A DNA stretch of 64,000 nucleotides, taken from NCBI GenBank assembly GCA_943367755.1, contig CALRKB020000022.1, positions 8,777-72,776 on the forward strand, given 5' to 3'. The notes under the pieces were generated by a model, which saw nothing but the letters and a program-made list of their open reading frames with translations, was not told the DNA's origin and did not search any database. The stretch is from PCC-6802 sp943367755 (GTDB lineage Bacteria > Cyanobacteriota > Cyanobacteriia > Pseudanabaenales > Pseudanabaenaceae). Positions 34,744 to 43,542 of the stretch are shown here, one piece after another. Every line of letters starts with the position of its first letter. The stretch's first letter is position 1. The position numbers and the translations under genes are program-made.

Positions 34744-35856
34744 ATGAAGTATTCCATGGAAAGTTACCTAAAAATCGTTGTCTCCCAACTACATCCTGAC
34801 CTGGTTTCTCCCGAAGCTTTGTCCCACATCCAGTCTCTCACCCAAGTTTTACCTTCTTCGTCTTTGGCTGGGCTTGAATGTCGTTTGGGAGCAAACCAAT
34901 CGGGAGTTGACTTCCAAGTCCGTCTCCCATGCCTTGACCAAAAATTACCAGAAAGTTTTTCAATCGCTCCAGCATGGCAATTTTTGCAAGACTTTTATCA
35001 GAATTGGACGATACCCAATTCTTCACTGCAGCAAGAGATTAGAAATGTTGGGCTGGAATTTGACGTGAACGAACGGATGCCTCAAGTCCCCATTCCCTCT
35101 ATCTTCCTGCAATTTAGAGAGGAAAATCCTCTTGATGCTGAAAGACTACTACAAATGGTCAGGCTCCTTAACCATCAGATTTCTCCACTGCTTGAGTCGA
35201 ATCTGCGCTGTTGTGCTGATTCCTTACCTGTTGGGACAATGATTAGCCATCTCGGAGCAATGTTATCTCGCGTAGCCAAAGCTGTCAGGGTGAATGTCCA
35301 GGGAATTTCTCCAAATCAATTATTAGATTACCTAATGCAAATTGGCTGGACAGATTCAATACATACATTCTCTACTCTTGTATCGACTGTATCAGAGTTC
35401 ACTGATACAGTTATCCTAAGTTTTGATATGGGAGATACTATTCTGCCTAGAATTGGTTTGGAATGTTTTCTGAATAAACAGCCCTACACTGAACCACGAT
35501 GGGAGCGATTTTTAGACTATTTGGTTGAAAAAGGAGTGTGTACTCCAGCTAAGAAAAATGCTTTTCTGACTTGGCCTGGATTGTCCCAGAAACCATCTGT
35601 TCCAGACCTATGGCCCAGTAATATTAGCGTTGGAGATCGCTTCTTAGGTGCTAGAGCGTCTAGCGTCTTTTGGCGAAAGGTTAGCCATATAAAACTGATC
35701 TATCAACCAGGTATGCCATTGGAAGCCAAAGGATATCTAGCTTTTGGTCATAACTGGTTTGCTTCTGATGTCCTGACTGAGAAGAAGCAAAAATCTGAAG
35801 AGTTTAAGGAGCAAAATTTGCTAATTAGCGACACAACTCAACCAGTTGTTTCCTAA
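34744..35856 (+). CDS. Unrecognised RiPP-cluster protein (370 aa)
   Basis: A 370-residue soluble protein without signal peptide or membrane segment. I cannot place it in a family with confidence. Visible features are an N-terminal helical part (LHPDLVSPEALSHIQSLTQ), a mid segment with TDTVILSFDMGDTILPRIGLE, then WERFLDYLVEKGVCTPAKK, and a basic ending SHIKLIYQPGMPLEAKGYLA with GHNWF. The two-Cys stretch LRCCADSLP is also notable. It lies between precursor and cyclase-like gene, flanked on both sides by copies of the hairpin repeat. Its position suggests a tailoring or scaffold role. A very divergent ABBA-type prenyltransferase was considered, but no motif supports it. Confidence 0.6.
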   Translation: MKYSMESYLKIVVSQLHPDLVSPEALSHIQSLTQVLPSSSLAGLECRLGANQSGVDFQVRLPCLDQKLPESFSIAPAWQFLQDFYQNWTIPNSSLQQEIRNVGLEFDVNERMPQVPIPSIFLQFREENPLDAERLLQMVRLLNHQISPLLESNLRCCADSLPVGTMISHLGAMLSRVAKAVRVNVQGISPNQLLDYLMQIGWTDSIHTFSTLVSTVSEFTDTVILSFDMGDTILPRIGLECFLNKQPYTEPRWERFLDYLVEKGVCTPAKKNAFLTWPGLSQKPSVPDLWPSNISVGDRFLGARASSVFWRKVSHIKLIYQPGMPLEAKGYLAFGHNWFASDVLTEKKQKSEEFKEQNLLISDTTQPVVS

Positions 35857-35878
35857 ATAATCTAGCCTTAAGCGTCAA

Positions 35879-35994
35879 TATAGCGCTTTTCAATTAAGAA
35901 AGGGTTCGCTTATGGGGTGAAGGGGCGGAACCCCTTCTTGGGGATGCGTACGGAACGTAGGCGTAGACGTAGACGTTAGCCCCAAATCCCCTAT
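35879..35994. repeat. GC-rich hairpin repeat, copy 2
   Basis: Same block order as 34479-34568: TATAGCGCTTTT, TTATGGGGTGAAGGGG, CCCCTTCTTGGGG, GCCCCAAATCCCCTAT. It carries about 35 extra bases (GTAGGCGTAGACGTAGACGT and neighbours) inside the second stem. Confidence 0.8.
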
Positions 35995-36026
35995 ACAAAG
36001 TATTAAAAAATGAGGGAAGAGACACC

Positions 36027-37052
36027 ATGATTAATAGATCGATAGTAGTAAACAGAAATCAGATTGATGTTGCTATTTCAAAGGCACTCAATTTTATCGC
36101 TCGAAATCAACTGCCTTACGGAGAAATTAAAACCTACTTTTCCACTGATGAAAGGATGAAAAATCGGTGTGTATTTGATAGCTCACCATTTGTCACAGCA
36201 TTGGTTGTATACTGTATCAGTTTTGTGGAAGATCCAAAAGTCAAGGAAATAACCCGAAAAGCAGTCCAATTCCTTGTAGAGGAGAAAGAAATACCAGGTC
36301 TGTGGCGATTTTGGTCTTCGAGAAACCCGAAGCACAAGAGACTTCCTCCTGATTTAGACGATACTGCCTGCATTGCCTTCATTTTAAAGCAATATTATTC
36401 TCCTTTGCTTTATTCATTTCTTTTTGGTTCTAATCAAACAATTCTTCTCAATAATAGAAATGAACAGGGACTTTTTTATACTTGGATCGTACCGCCCGGA
36501 CATCAAAATAATTGGGTTGATAGTGTAGTTAATGCTAATGTGCTATTTTACCTGGGCGATTGCGAAGAAACTAAGGCAGTCTGCGATTATTTGCAAGATC
36601 TGGTATTAAGCGATCGCGAAAAGGGTTCCGATCGTTCCTATCTCAGAGATTTATGCCTTTACTATTTCATGTCTAGAGCATATTTTCAGGGTGCGCGCAG
36701 ACTTAAGGACGCAAAAGACGCTGTCTCAAACAAAACGATTTCCTTGCAACAAGAAGATGGTTCTTTTGGTGACGATCTGAGTACTGCTCTTGCGGTTTGT
36801 ACACTGCTCAACTATCAGTATAGTGATGAAACCATTCTTGATCGCGCAGCTCAGAGTCTTGTGGAGCGCCAGCAAGAAGATGGGGCTTGGTCAAAAATCG
36901 CTATGGTAACTGGTTGCTTTTGGACTGAAGGCGCAGGAGAAACCGGAAATTGGCTAGCAGGTTATTGGGGATCTGAGGAGCTAACAACTGCTCTCTGCAT
37001 TGAAGCTTTGGCAAAATATCGAGCTTTTGAAAAAAACGTTTGTCACCCCTAA
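36027..37052 (+). CDS. Terpene-cyclase/prenyltransferase-like alpha-barrel protein with DLDD motif
   Basis: A 341-residue protein built of helical repeats of the squalene-cyclase/prenyltransferase type. The repeat units QQEDGSFGDDLSTALAVCTL and RQQEDGAWSKIAM near residues 240-290 are QW/prenyltransferase-like motifs, and an earlier unit is near 85-125. At residues 109-112 it reads D-L-D-D in the context PPDLDDTACIAF. This matches the DXDD proton-donor motif of class II diterpene cyclases, where DDTA is also typical. It is much shorter than full class II cyclases, so one barrel only. Its location between the unrecognised gene and YcaO suggests a RiPP-linked task. Substrate unknown. Confidence 0.72.
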   Translation: MINRSIVVNRNQIDVAISKALNFIARNQLPYGEIKTYFSTDERMKNRCVFDSSPFVTALVVYCISFVEDPKVKEITRKAVQFLVEEKEIPGLWRFWSSRNPKHKRLPPDLDDTACIAFILKQYYSPLLYSFLFGSNQTILLNNRNEQGLFYTWIVPPGHQNNWVDSVVNANVLFYLGDCEETKAVCDYLQDLVLSDREKGSDRSYLRDLCLYYFMSRAYFQGARRLKDAKDAVSNKTISLQQEDGSFGDDLSTALAVCTLLNYQYSDETILDRAAQSLVERQQEDGAWSKIAMVTGCFWTEGAGETGNWLAGYWGSEELTTALCIEALAKYRAFEKNVCHP

Positions 37053-37111
37053 TTAATCGCATTTAAGTTCAGATATAACTTTCAAAACCCAAAATCTCAG
37101 AGAGGTAATTT

Positions 37112-39346
37112 ATGTTCAAAAAACCCCAATTTAAGCCTCATTTCCACATTGAAGTTGTAGAACCCAGTACCGTCTATCTCATGAGCGAGCAAGGGCATTT
37201 TGCTTTGAGTGGTAACTTCTATACCTTGTTAACTCCCTTGCTAAATGGTCAGTATACAGTTGATGAAATTGTTGAGCGGCTAAAAGCACATAAATCACTG
37301 TTTGGTATTTATCACGCATTAACCAACTTGGAAAGTCAGGGCTACCTTACCGAAGCTGTAGACATCCCGACTGAAGTGGCAGCCTTTTGGAGTTTGCAGG
37401 GCGTAGAGCCTGGAATAGCCGTTAGTAAACTTCAAGATACCAGAGTTTCTGTAACTGCCTTCGGTAAAGTGAAAACAGAACCGTTTATCTCTGCGTTAGA
37501 GTCTCTGAACATCGAGGTTAGTAACGATGGAGACCTCACCGTAGTATTGACTGATGACTATCTACAACCGGGTTTAGGTGAGTTTAACTCCCAATCCTTA
37601 CTCAGTCAAAAGCCTTGGATGCTTGTCAAACCTGTCGGTGCAACCATCTGGGTCGGACCAATTTTTGTTCCGGGTCAAACGGGTTGTTGGCAATGTTTAG
37701 CTCAACGCTTGCAGACTAATCGTGAAGTCGAAACTGTCGTCGGTCAGCAAAAAGGAATTGTAGATCCCTTTCCCACCTCTCGGTCAATTTTACCAACCCA
37801 CTTCCAGATCGGCGTAAATTTGGCAGCAACGGAAGTTGCCAAATGGATAGCCCAGGAGGGAAACCACGAACAGCTAGAGGGCAAGTTGTTGACATTGGAT
37901 CTAGCCTCACTGTCCATGCAGCACCACGTTTTAGTTAAACGTCCACAATGTCCAGCTTGTGGAGAGAAAGCTGCTTTTGAGTATCACAAATCCAAACCAA
38001 TCGTGCTCGAAAGTCAGAAGAAGCGATTCACCGCAGATGGCGGCCACCGCTGTTTCACACCAGAGCAAACGCTTAAGAAATACGAACATCATATCAGCCC
38101 GATTACGGGAGTAGTCCGCGCTCTTCCCAAAAAGAAGATTGATAGCGATCTAATTCACGTTTACGGTGCCGTTCACTCGCTGAGAAAAAATCTGGGTAGT
38201 TTAGCCGATCTACGTAGTAGTCTACGTCAAAACAGTGCTGGCAAGGGAAAGACGGACCAGCAGTCCAAAGTAAGCGGTCTTTGTGAAGCGATTGAGCGAT
38301 ATTCTGGCGTTTTCACGGGCGAAGAAATCTGCATCAAAGGTACTTATACCCAACTGGAATCAGCCGCCATTCACCCAAATACATGTATGCTCTTTAGCGC
38401 CAACCAATACCAAAACCGCCAAGATTGGAACCAACAGCACGGCAGTTTTGCCTGGGTACCCAAACCCTTTAACGAGGAGCGAGAAATTGAGTGGACATCG
38501 GTTTGGTCGCTGACTCACCAACAGTTCAAGTATGTGCCAACTGCTTACTGTTACTATGGCTATCCGCTTCCCGATGACCATCGCTTCTGTCGCGGAGATT
38601 CCAACGGTAATGCTGCGGGCAATACCTTAGAAGAAGCGATTCTGCAAGGATTTATGGAGTTGGTAGAACGAGACTGCGTGGCGTTATGGTGGTACAACCG
38701 CATCAAACGACCCGCTGTGGATTTAAACAGTTTTGATGAACCCTACCTGTTAGACCTGAAAGACTATTACCAAACTCAATACCGCGACCTCTGGGTGTTG
38801 GATATCACTAACGATCTGAATATTCCCTGCTTTGCCGCGATTTCTCGACGAACTCAAGGATCTTCTGAGGAGATACTTTTGGGCTTTGGCACTCATTTCG
38901 ATGCTAAAGTTGCCATGCTTAGGGCAGTTACTGAGATGAACCAAACATTGGGCATCGAACTGGACAATGGCAAAGCCGTGCCTGACGATCCAGATTGGCA
39001 GTATTGGCTTAGGAATGCCACATTAGAAAACCAGCCTTACCTAGTGGGAGATCGCCAAGTTCCTGTAAAAGTTTACTCAGATTATCCACGATACTGTCAA
39101 GATGACCTACGACAAGACGTACTCACCTGCGTAGACATTGCCGCACGACACGGCATGGAAACCCTTGTCCTCGACCAAACCCGCCCAGATATTGGTTTAA
39201 ACGTCGTCAAGGTGATCGTTCCTGGAATGCGCCACTTTTGGAATCGGTTTGCTCCAGGGCGGCTGTATGACGTTCCCGTGAGCATGGGTTGGTTGCAAGA
39301 ACCTCTGACAGAAGAACAACTCAACCCAATACCGATGTTTTTCTAA
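37112..39346 (+). CDS. Fused YcaO cyclodehydratase (E1-like/leader-binding plus YcaO)
   Basis: A 744-residue enzyme expected to turn Cys, Ser or Thr side chains of the precursor into thiazoline or oxazoline rings using ATP. Residues about 1-90 look like a leader-recognition (RRE) winged helix. Four cysteines (C192, C195, C280, C283) form a probable structural zinc site. Residues about 310-744 are the YcaO domain, with ATP-site segments SKVSGLCEAIERYS (385-398) and GNAAGNTLEEAILQGFMELV (498 onward). The C-terminus ends NPIPMFF, a proline-rich tail as in azoline-forming YcaOs. The fused architecture resembles cyanobactin PatD/TruD. It is 59 bases from the upstream gene. Confidence 0.93.
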   Translation: MFKKPQFKPHFHIEVVEPSTVYLMSEQGHFALSGNFYTLLTPLLNGQYTVDEIVERLKAHKSLFGIYHALTNLESQGYLTEAVDIPTEVAAFWSLQGVEPGIAVSKLQDTRVSVTAFGKVKTEPFISALESLNIEVSNDGDLTVVLTDDYLQPGLGEFNSQSLLSQKPWMLVKPVGATIWVGPIFVPGQTGCWQCLAQRLQTNREVETVVGQQKGIVDPFPTSRSILPTHFQIGVNLAATEVAKWIAQEGNHEQLEGKLLTLDLASLSMQHHVLVKRPQCPACGEKAAFEYHKSKPIVLESQKKRFTADGGHRCFTPEQTLKKYEHHISPITGVVRALPKKKIDSDLIHVYGAVHSLRKNLGSLADLRSSLRQNSAGKGKTDQQSKVSGLCEAIERYSGVFTGEEICIKGTYTQLESAAIHPNTCMLFSANQYQNRQDWNQQHGSFAWVPKPFNEEREIEWTSVWSLTHQQFKYVPTAYCYYGYPLPDDHRFCRGDSNGNAAGNTLEEAILQGFMELVERDCVALWWYNRIKRPAVDLNSFDEPYLLDLKDYYQTQYRDLWVLDITNDLNIPCFAAISRRTQGSSEEILLGFGTHFDAKVAMLRAVTEMNQTLGIELDNGKAVPDDPDWQYWLRNATLENQPYLVGDRQVPVKVYSDYPRYCQDDLRQDVLTCVDIAARHGMETLVLDQTRPDIGLNVVKVIVPGMRHFWNRFAPGRLYDVPVSMGWLQEPLTEEQLNPIPMFF

Positions 39347-39363
39347 ATTTAAGGATCTTTCAT

Positions 39364-40824
39364 ATGTCACAGCAATTCCTCCTATCTCTTAAAAAAGACA
39401 TTTCCTGCATTGAATCAGACGAAACCGATCGACTCATTCTCCAATCCTTAACCCATGCTTTGACCTTTAAACAGGTACAGTCGGGATTGAAAACAGCGCT
39501 CAGGACGCTAGCAGATGGTGGTGCCACCTTGGCAGAACTGAGCCAAATGGTACAGCAGGACGATGGAAATTTTCCTGCACTCCAGTTTTATACCTACCTG
39601 CAAAGATTCACCCACTGCGGCTGGCTTTGTCATTCAGCCTTAGCAGAAGGTCTGCCGATCGCCATTGCTATACCCATCACCTCAGATTATCAATTTCCTT
39701 ATACTGAGGTCGTTGTCGAGTCCAGGTATATACTTTCCCGCTTTGCCTATTGCCACTCGGTTGAAGGGCAACTGGTACTGGAGTCACCGCTGTCTCAATC
39801 ACAAGTGCTATTACTGAATTGGCAAGGAGCAGTTCTGGTGACACAGTTAGCCAGACCTCAAAGCTGTCATGACATCCTGGCTGCAGTTCCAGGAATTTCC
39901 CTAAAAACAGTGCAGCAGTTTGTCAGCCTACTTTTAGGTGCCCAAATGCTCTCTGAGGTGGGTGAAGACAGTACTATCCAAGAACAAGCCAATACTACCC
40001 TCGCCCAATGGGAATTTCACGACCTTCTGTTTCATAGCTGCAGCCGACAAGGGAGACATGCCAATCCTTTCGGCAGAACTTATCGCTTTTTAGGCAAAAT
40101 TGAGCCATTGCCTGCAATCAAACCTCGGATGTCTGAGGAGGCGATCTCGCTATATAAACCTGACCTGGAAATCCTCAAAACGACGGAGGTATCGTTGACT
40201 CAGATTCTAGAAACAAGAAAGTCAATTCGGGAGTACGGAGAAACTCCGATCGCTGCCCAAAAACTAGGAGAGTTTCTCTACCGCTGTGCCAGAGTCAAAC
40301 ACTTGAAGCAGGAAGAGCATGGAGAAATTACTCGCCGTCCTTATCCCGGTGGAGGGGCACTATACGAACTAGAACTTTACCCCATAGTCAACCGTTGTGA
40401 GGGAATTTCCTCTGGTTTATATCACTACGATCCTTTAGCACATCAACTGTGTCGGATTTCTGACAGAACCGAAACTGTAGATGCGCTACTCAAAAATGCT
40501 TGGCAATCAATGGGGCAGCAAGGTATACCTCAAGTTCTGATTGTGATTGCCGCCCGTTTTCAAAGGATGGCTTGGAAGTACGAATCGATGGCTTATGCAG
40601 CGATGCTCAAGAACGTCGGGGTTCTGTACCAAACTATGTACCTGGTGGCAACAGCTATGGAATTAGCTCCTTGCGGTCTTGGAGGTGGCAATTCTGATTT
40701 ATTTGCGAAGGCGGCAGGATGTGACTACTACTCCGAAACGTCTATCGGAGAGTTTGCTTTGGGTAGTCGGCTACAAGCCTTGTTGCTTCCAGATTACGAA
40801 TCCACTATCACTCCTCGTGGATGA
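39364..40824 (+). CDS. SagB/ThcOx-type FMN dehydrogenase
   Basis: 486 residues from the ATG at 39364, which has AAGGA upstream. A start further upstream would overlap the YcaO gene. Such enzymes oxidise azolines to azoles with FMN. The N-terminal half is a helical leader-binding-like region. The C-terminal half is the nitroreductase fold, with ILETRKSIREYGETP, then RPYPGGGALYELELYPIVNR, and LVATAMELAPCGLGGGNSDL near the end. It lies 17 bases after YcaO and overlaps the ABC gene by ATGA, so the three are surely coupled. Its presence predicts aromatic azoles rather than azolines in the product. Confidence 0.9.
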   Translation: MSQQFLLSLKKDISCIESDETDRLILQSLTHALTFKQVQSGLKTALRTLADGGATLAELSQMVQQDDGNFPALQFYTYLQRFTHCGWLCHSALAEGLPIAIAIPITSDYQFPYTEVVVESRYILSRFAYCHSVEGQLVLESPLSQSQVLLLNWQGAVLVTQLARPQSCHDILAAVPGISLKTVQQFVSLLLGAQMLSEVGEDSTIQEQANTTLAQWEFHDLLFHSCSRQGRHANPFGRTYRFLGKIEPLPAIKPRMSEEAISLYKPDLEILKTTEVSLTQILETRKSIREYGETPIAAQKLGEFLYRCARVKHLKQEEHGEITRRPYPGGGALYELELYPIVNRCEGISSGLYHYDPLAHQLCRISDRTETVDALLKNAWQSMGQQGIPQVLIVIAARFQRMAWKYESMAYAAMLKNVGVLYQTMYLVATAMELAPCGLGGGNSDLFAKAAGCDYYSETSIGEFALGSRLQALLLPDYESTITPRG

Positions 40825-42530
40825 AGCCGACTGACTCGTTTAAAAGGAGCAAAACTGTGAATTTTGTTAGACACTTGCTACAAGCCTCCTGGGCTACAGT
40901 CACGATCACCGCGATCGCAGGAATAATTAGTGGTGGATGTACTGTCTTTCTGATCGCTCTCATCGCTACAGCGATGCGTCAATCTCAGCCACCTTCTCTC
41001 CTGGAGATCGGGGGATTTATTGGGTTGTGCTGCATTCAACTGATAACTCGCTTCATCTCGGAGGTGTCTTTAACTCGACTAGGCCAGGAAATGACATGCC
41101 ACCTTCAGATGCTTCTAAGTCAACGCATTCTTGCCTCATCGCTCCGTCAGATCGAAACCATGGGTGCACCTGTACTGCTAGCATCTCTGACTGAGGATAT
41201 CCAGGTCATATCGAACTTCGTCACGTTCATTCCTTTTGTCTGCATCAATATTGTCTTTGTCAGTGGCTGTCTTCTCTATCTAGTCTGGCTTTCAGGAATA
41301 CTCTTTCTTGTCCTGCTAGTCTTTCTGGGGCTGGGAATCATCAGCTTTCAGTTCCTTCAGACAAAAGCGATCTCCAAACTTAAATTAGCCCGCCAGCAGC
41401 AAGATCGTCTATTCCAACACTTCCGCGCCATGACCGAGGGCATCAAGGAACTCAAGATGCATAGCGATCGCCGCCAGGCATTTCTCAATGAGGATCTAAA
41501 ACTTACTGCTATTACCGCTAAAAACTACAAAATTGCCGGGATGACAATCTACATTGGGGCAGCTAGTTGGGGGCAAGCGTTACAGTTCCTAATTATGGGC
41601 GTATTGCTGTTTCTTATGCCTAGTCTCCAACCAATTTCTCGCTCGGTTTTGTCAGCTTATGTGCTCACATTTATTTACATGGGCCCCTACGTGGGGCAAA
41701 TTTTGAGCTTGTTGCCTAACTGGGGGAAAGCAAAGATTGCTTTACTTAAAATCTCCGACCTCGGACTGCTCCTGGAGAGAAGTGCTGAACCTAGTGCTTT
41801 TAGCGTATCTGAGTCTGGTTCATCCTGGCAAAAGTTAGAGTTGCTGGGAGTTACCCATATCTACCGCTCTGAGCACGATGATAGTAACTTTACTCTCGGC
41901 CCACTCAATCTGACATTAAGTGCAGGCAAACTAGTTTTTATTATTGGAGGAAATGGTAGCGGTAAATCAACCTTAGCCAAGTTACTAACTGGGTTATACC
42001 TTCCCGAATTTGGAGAAATTCGGCTTGACAGTCGTTTGATTGATGATGCTAATAGGGAGTGGTATCGGCAGCATTTTTCGGTGGTATTCTCAGATTTTTA
42101 TTTATTTGAACGTTTCCTAGGACTGCAGCAAGTTGACGAACGGGTACAGGAATATTTATTCAAACTTCAACTTGAGCATAAAGTCAAGGTTGAAGATGGT
42201 AAACTCTCAACTATAAATCTATCGCAAGGACAGCGTAAACGGCTGGCACTCCTGACAGCTTATCTAGAAGATCGCCCTATCTATTTATTTGATGAATGGG
42301 CTTCTGACCAAGACCCTATCTTTAAAAAGACTTTCTACGAAGAACTTTTACCAATACTCAAGGCTAAAGGCAAAACCGTTTTAGTTATTAGCCATGACGA
42401 GAAATATTTTGGTGTAGCCGACCAGATCCTGAGATTAGATTACGGTCAGATTGTTGAAAACAGTTTTGGACTAGCGAGGCAAGAAGAGTGTTTTTGTGGA
42501 AGCGATAACTTGGCCGATCGCCTGCCGTAA
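40821..42530 (+). CDS. Cyclic-peptide export ABC transporter (SyrD/PvdE type)
   Basis: A 569-residue half-transporter with a membrane domain fused to an ATPase. Residues about 20-310 contain six hydrophobic helices. The ATPase shows Walker A GGNGSGKST (about 376-384), signature LSQGQRKRLALL and Walker B YLFDEWASDQDP, in which DEWASDQDP is typical of the cyclic peptide transporter family (TIGR01194). It is expected to export the mature peptide across the inner membrane. No peptidase-C39 domain is present, so it does not cut the leader. Its start overlaps the dehydrogenase stop. It is the last gene of the plus-strand cluster. Confidence 0.92.
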   Translation: MKPTDSFKRSKTVNFVRHLLQASWATVTITAIAGIISGGCTVFLIALIATAMRQSQPPSLLEIGGFIGLCCIQLITRFISEVSLTRLGQEMTCHLQMLLSQRILASSLRQIETMGAPVLLASLTEDIQVISNFVTFIPFVCINIVFVSGCLLYLVWLSGILFLVLLVFLGLGIISFQFLQTKAISKLKLARQQQDRLFQHFRAMTEGIKELKMHSDRRQAFLNEDLKLTAITAKNYKIAGMTIYIGAASWGQALQFLIMGVLLFLMPSLQPISRSVLSAYVLTFIYMGPYVGQILSLLPNWGKAKIALLKISDLGLLLERSAEPSAFSVSESGSSWQKLELLGVTHIYRSEHDDSNFTLGPLNLTLSAGKLVFIIGGNGSGKSTLAKLLTGLYLPEFGEIRLDSRLIDDANREWYRQHFSVVFSDFYLFERFLGLQQVDERVQEYLFKLQLEHKVKVEDGKLSTINLSQGQRKRLALLTAYLEDRPIYLFDEWASDQDPIFKKTFYEELLPILKAKGKTVLVISHDEKYFGVADQILRLDYGQIVENSFGLARQEECFCGSDNLADRLP

Positions 42531-42562
42531 CTGATAACTTCCCAACGGCAGGTGTATAGGCT

Positions 42563-43462
42563 TTATGTAACAGCGATTTGAGTGCGCTTCCCCATTGCTA
42601 CACAAACAATTACTCCCACAGCAAAACTGAGAGTTGTAATTGACAGATGTTCGCCGAGGAATGCTGCTGATGCCAGGATGGTCAGAAATGGCTGAAGCAA
42701 CTGAATTTGTCCAACGCGAGCAATCCCACCTAGGGATAGCCCTTGATACCAAGCAAAAAATCCAAGCAACATACTGAAAATGCTCACATAGATAAATCCC
42801 AGCACAGCATTAACTGAAATTAAGGAGAAAGATGATGGTGCGTGTTGGATCGCGATTGGCAGTAACACAGGTGTGGATAACACAAGAGACCAACAAATGA
42901 CTTGCCACGAGCCAAAGCTACGTGCCAAAATCGCTCCTTCTGCATACCCCAAACCTGCTGCTGCAACTGCTCCCAACAAGGCCAGATCCGCTAATCGAAT
43001 TGAGCCACTACCCGACCAGAGTGCAAAAGCAATTACCAGTAGACTACCCAAACTTGCAAAAAACCATAACATGATGGAAGGCCGTTCGCCCGCTCGCCAT
43101 ACGCCACAAAGAGCAGTTGATAGCGGCAATAGACCAGTAATGACCGCTCCATAAGAAGCTGGCGCATCGCGCATGGCGATCGCAGACAGTAGAGGAAACC
43201 CAATCACTACCCCAACAATGACAATACAAAATCTGGGTAGTGATCGCAACGGGGGGATTTTTTGGCGGGTAACCACTAACAGAACTATTGATAGCCCTGC
43301 GGCAATGATCGCTCGTCCCAAACCCACAAAAACTGGATCGAAGCCTGAACCAGCCATAACAGCAACTCTAGTCGCTGGTAAGGTAAGACTAAAAATTAGT
43401 ACACCCAGAAACCCATAAGCAAAACCCATCAATTCTTTCTGGGACTGTGGATGCGTATTCAT
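42563..43462 (-). CDS. EamA-family (DMT) permease
   Basis: About 299 residues from the ATG at 43462 (GAGG 6 bases upstream). A start 33 bases earlier is possible. About ten hydrophobic helices in two similar halves mark the drug/metabolite transporter superfamily: GFLGVLIFSLTLPATRVAV with FVGLGRAIIAAGLSIVLL in the first half, SLGSLLVIAFALW and SMLLGFFAWYQGLSLGGIA later. RVGQIQLLQPFLTILAS is typical of the last EamA repeat. It converges with the RiPP exporter (stops 32 bases apart). It could be an export gene for the cluster, but it is on the other strand and may be unrelated. Confidence 0.88.
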   Translation of the reverse strand: MNTHPQSQKELMGFAYGFLGVLIFSLTLPATRVAVMAGSGFDPVFVGLGRAIIAAGLSIVLLVVTRQKIPPLRSLPRFCIVIVGVVIGFPLLSAIAMRDAPASYGAVITGLLPLSTALCGVWRAGERPSIMLWFFASLGSLLVIAFALWSGSGSIRLADLALLGAVAAAGLGYAEGAILARSFGSWQVICWSLVLSTPVLLPIAIQHAPSSFSLISVNAVLGFIYVSIFSMLLGFFAWYQGLSLGGIARVGQIQLLQPFLTILASAAFLGEHLSITTLSFAVGVIVCVAMGKRTQIAVT

Positions 43463-43542
43463 TCCGCGCCTCGAACAATCCCCTAACTTTAGCATTCGCA
43501 GATTAACTTAAAACCAAGCCCTTGATGCCTCCAACCCAATAA

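Noticed and set aside
34744..35856. ABBA-type (LynF/TruF) prenyltransferase
   Set aside because: The length is plausible, but I see none of the sequence landmarks of that family, so I left the protein unnamed.
34175..42530. Classical cyanobactin cluster
   Set aside because: The fused YcaO resembles PatD/TruD, but there are no PatA- or PatG-type subtilisin proteases and no cyanobactin leader. The precursor is Nif11-type.
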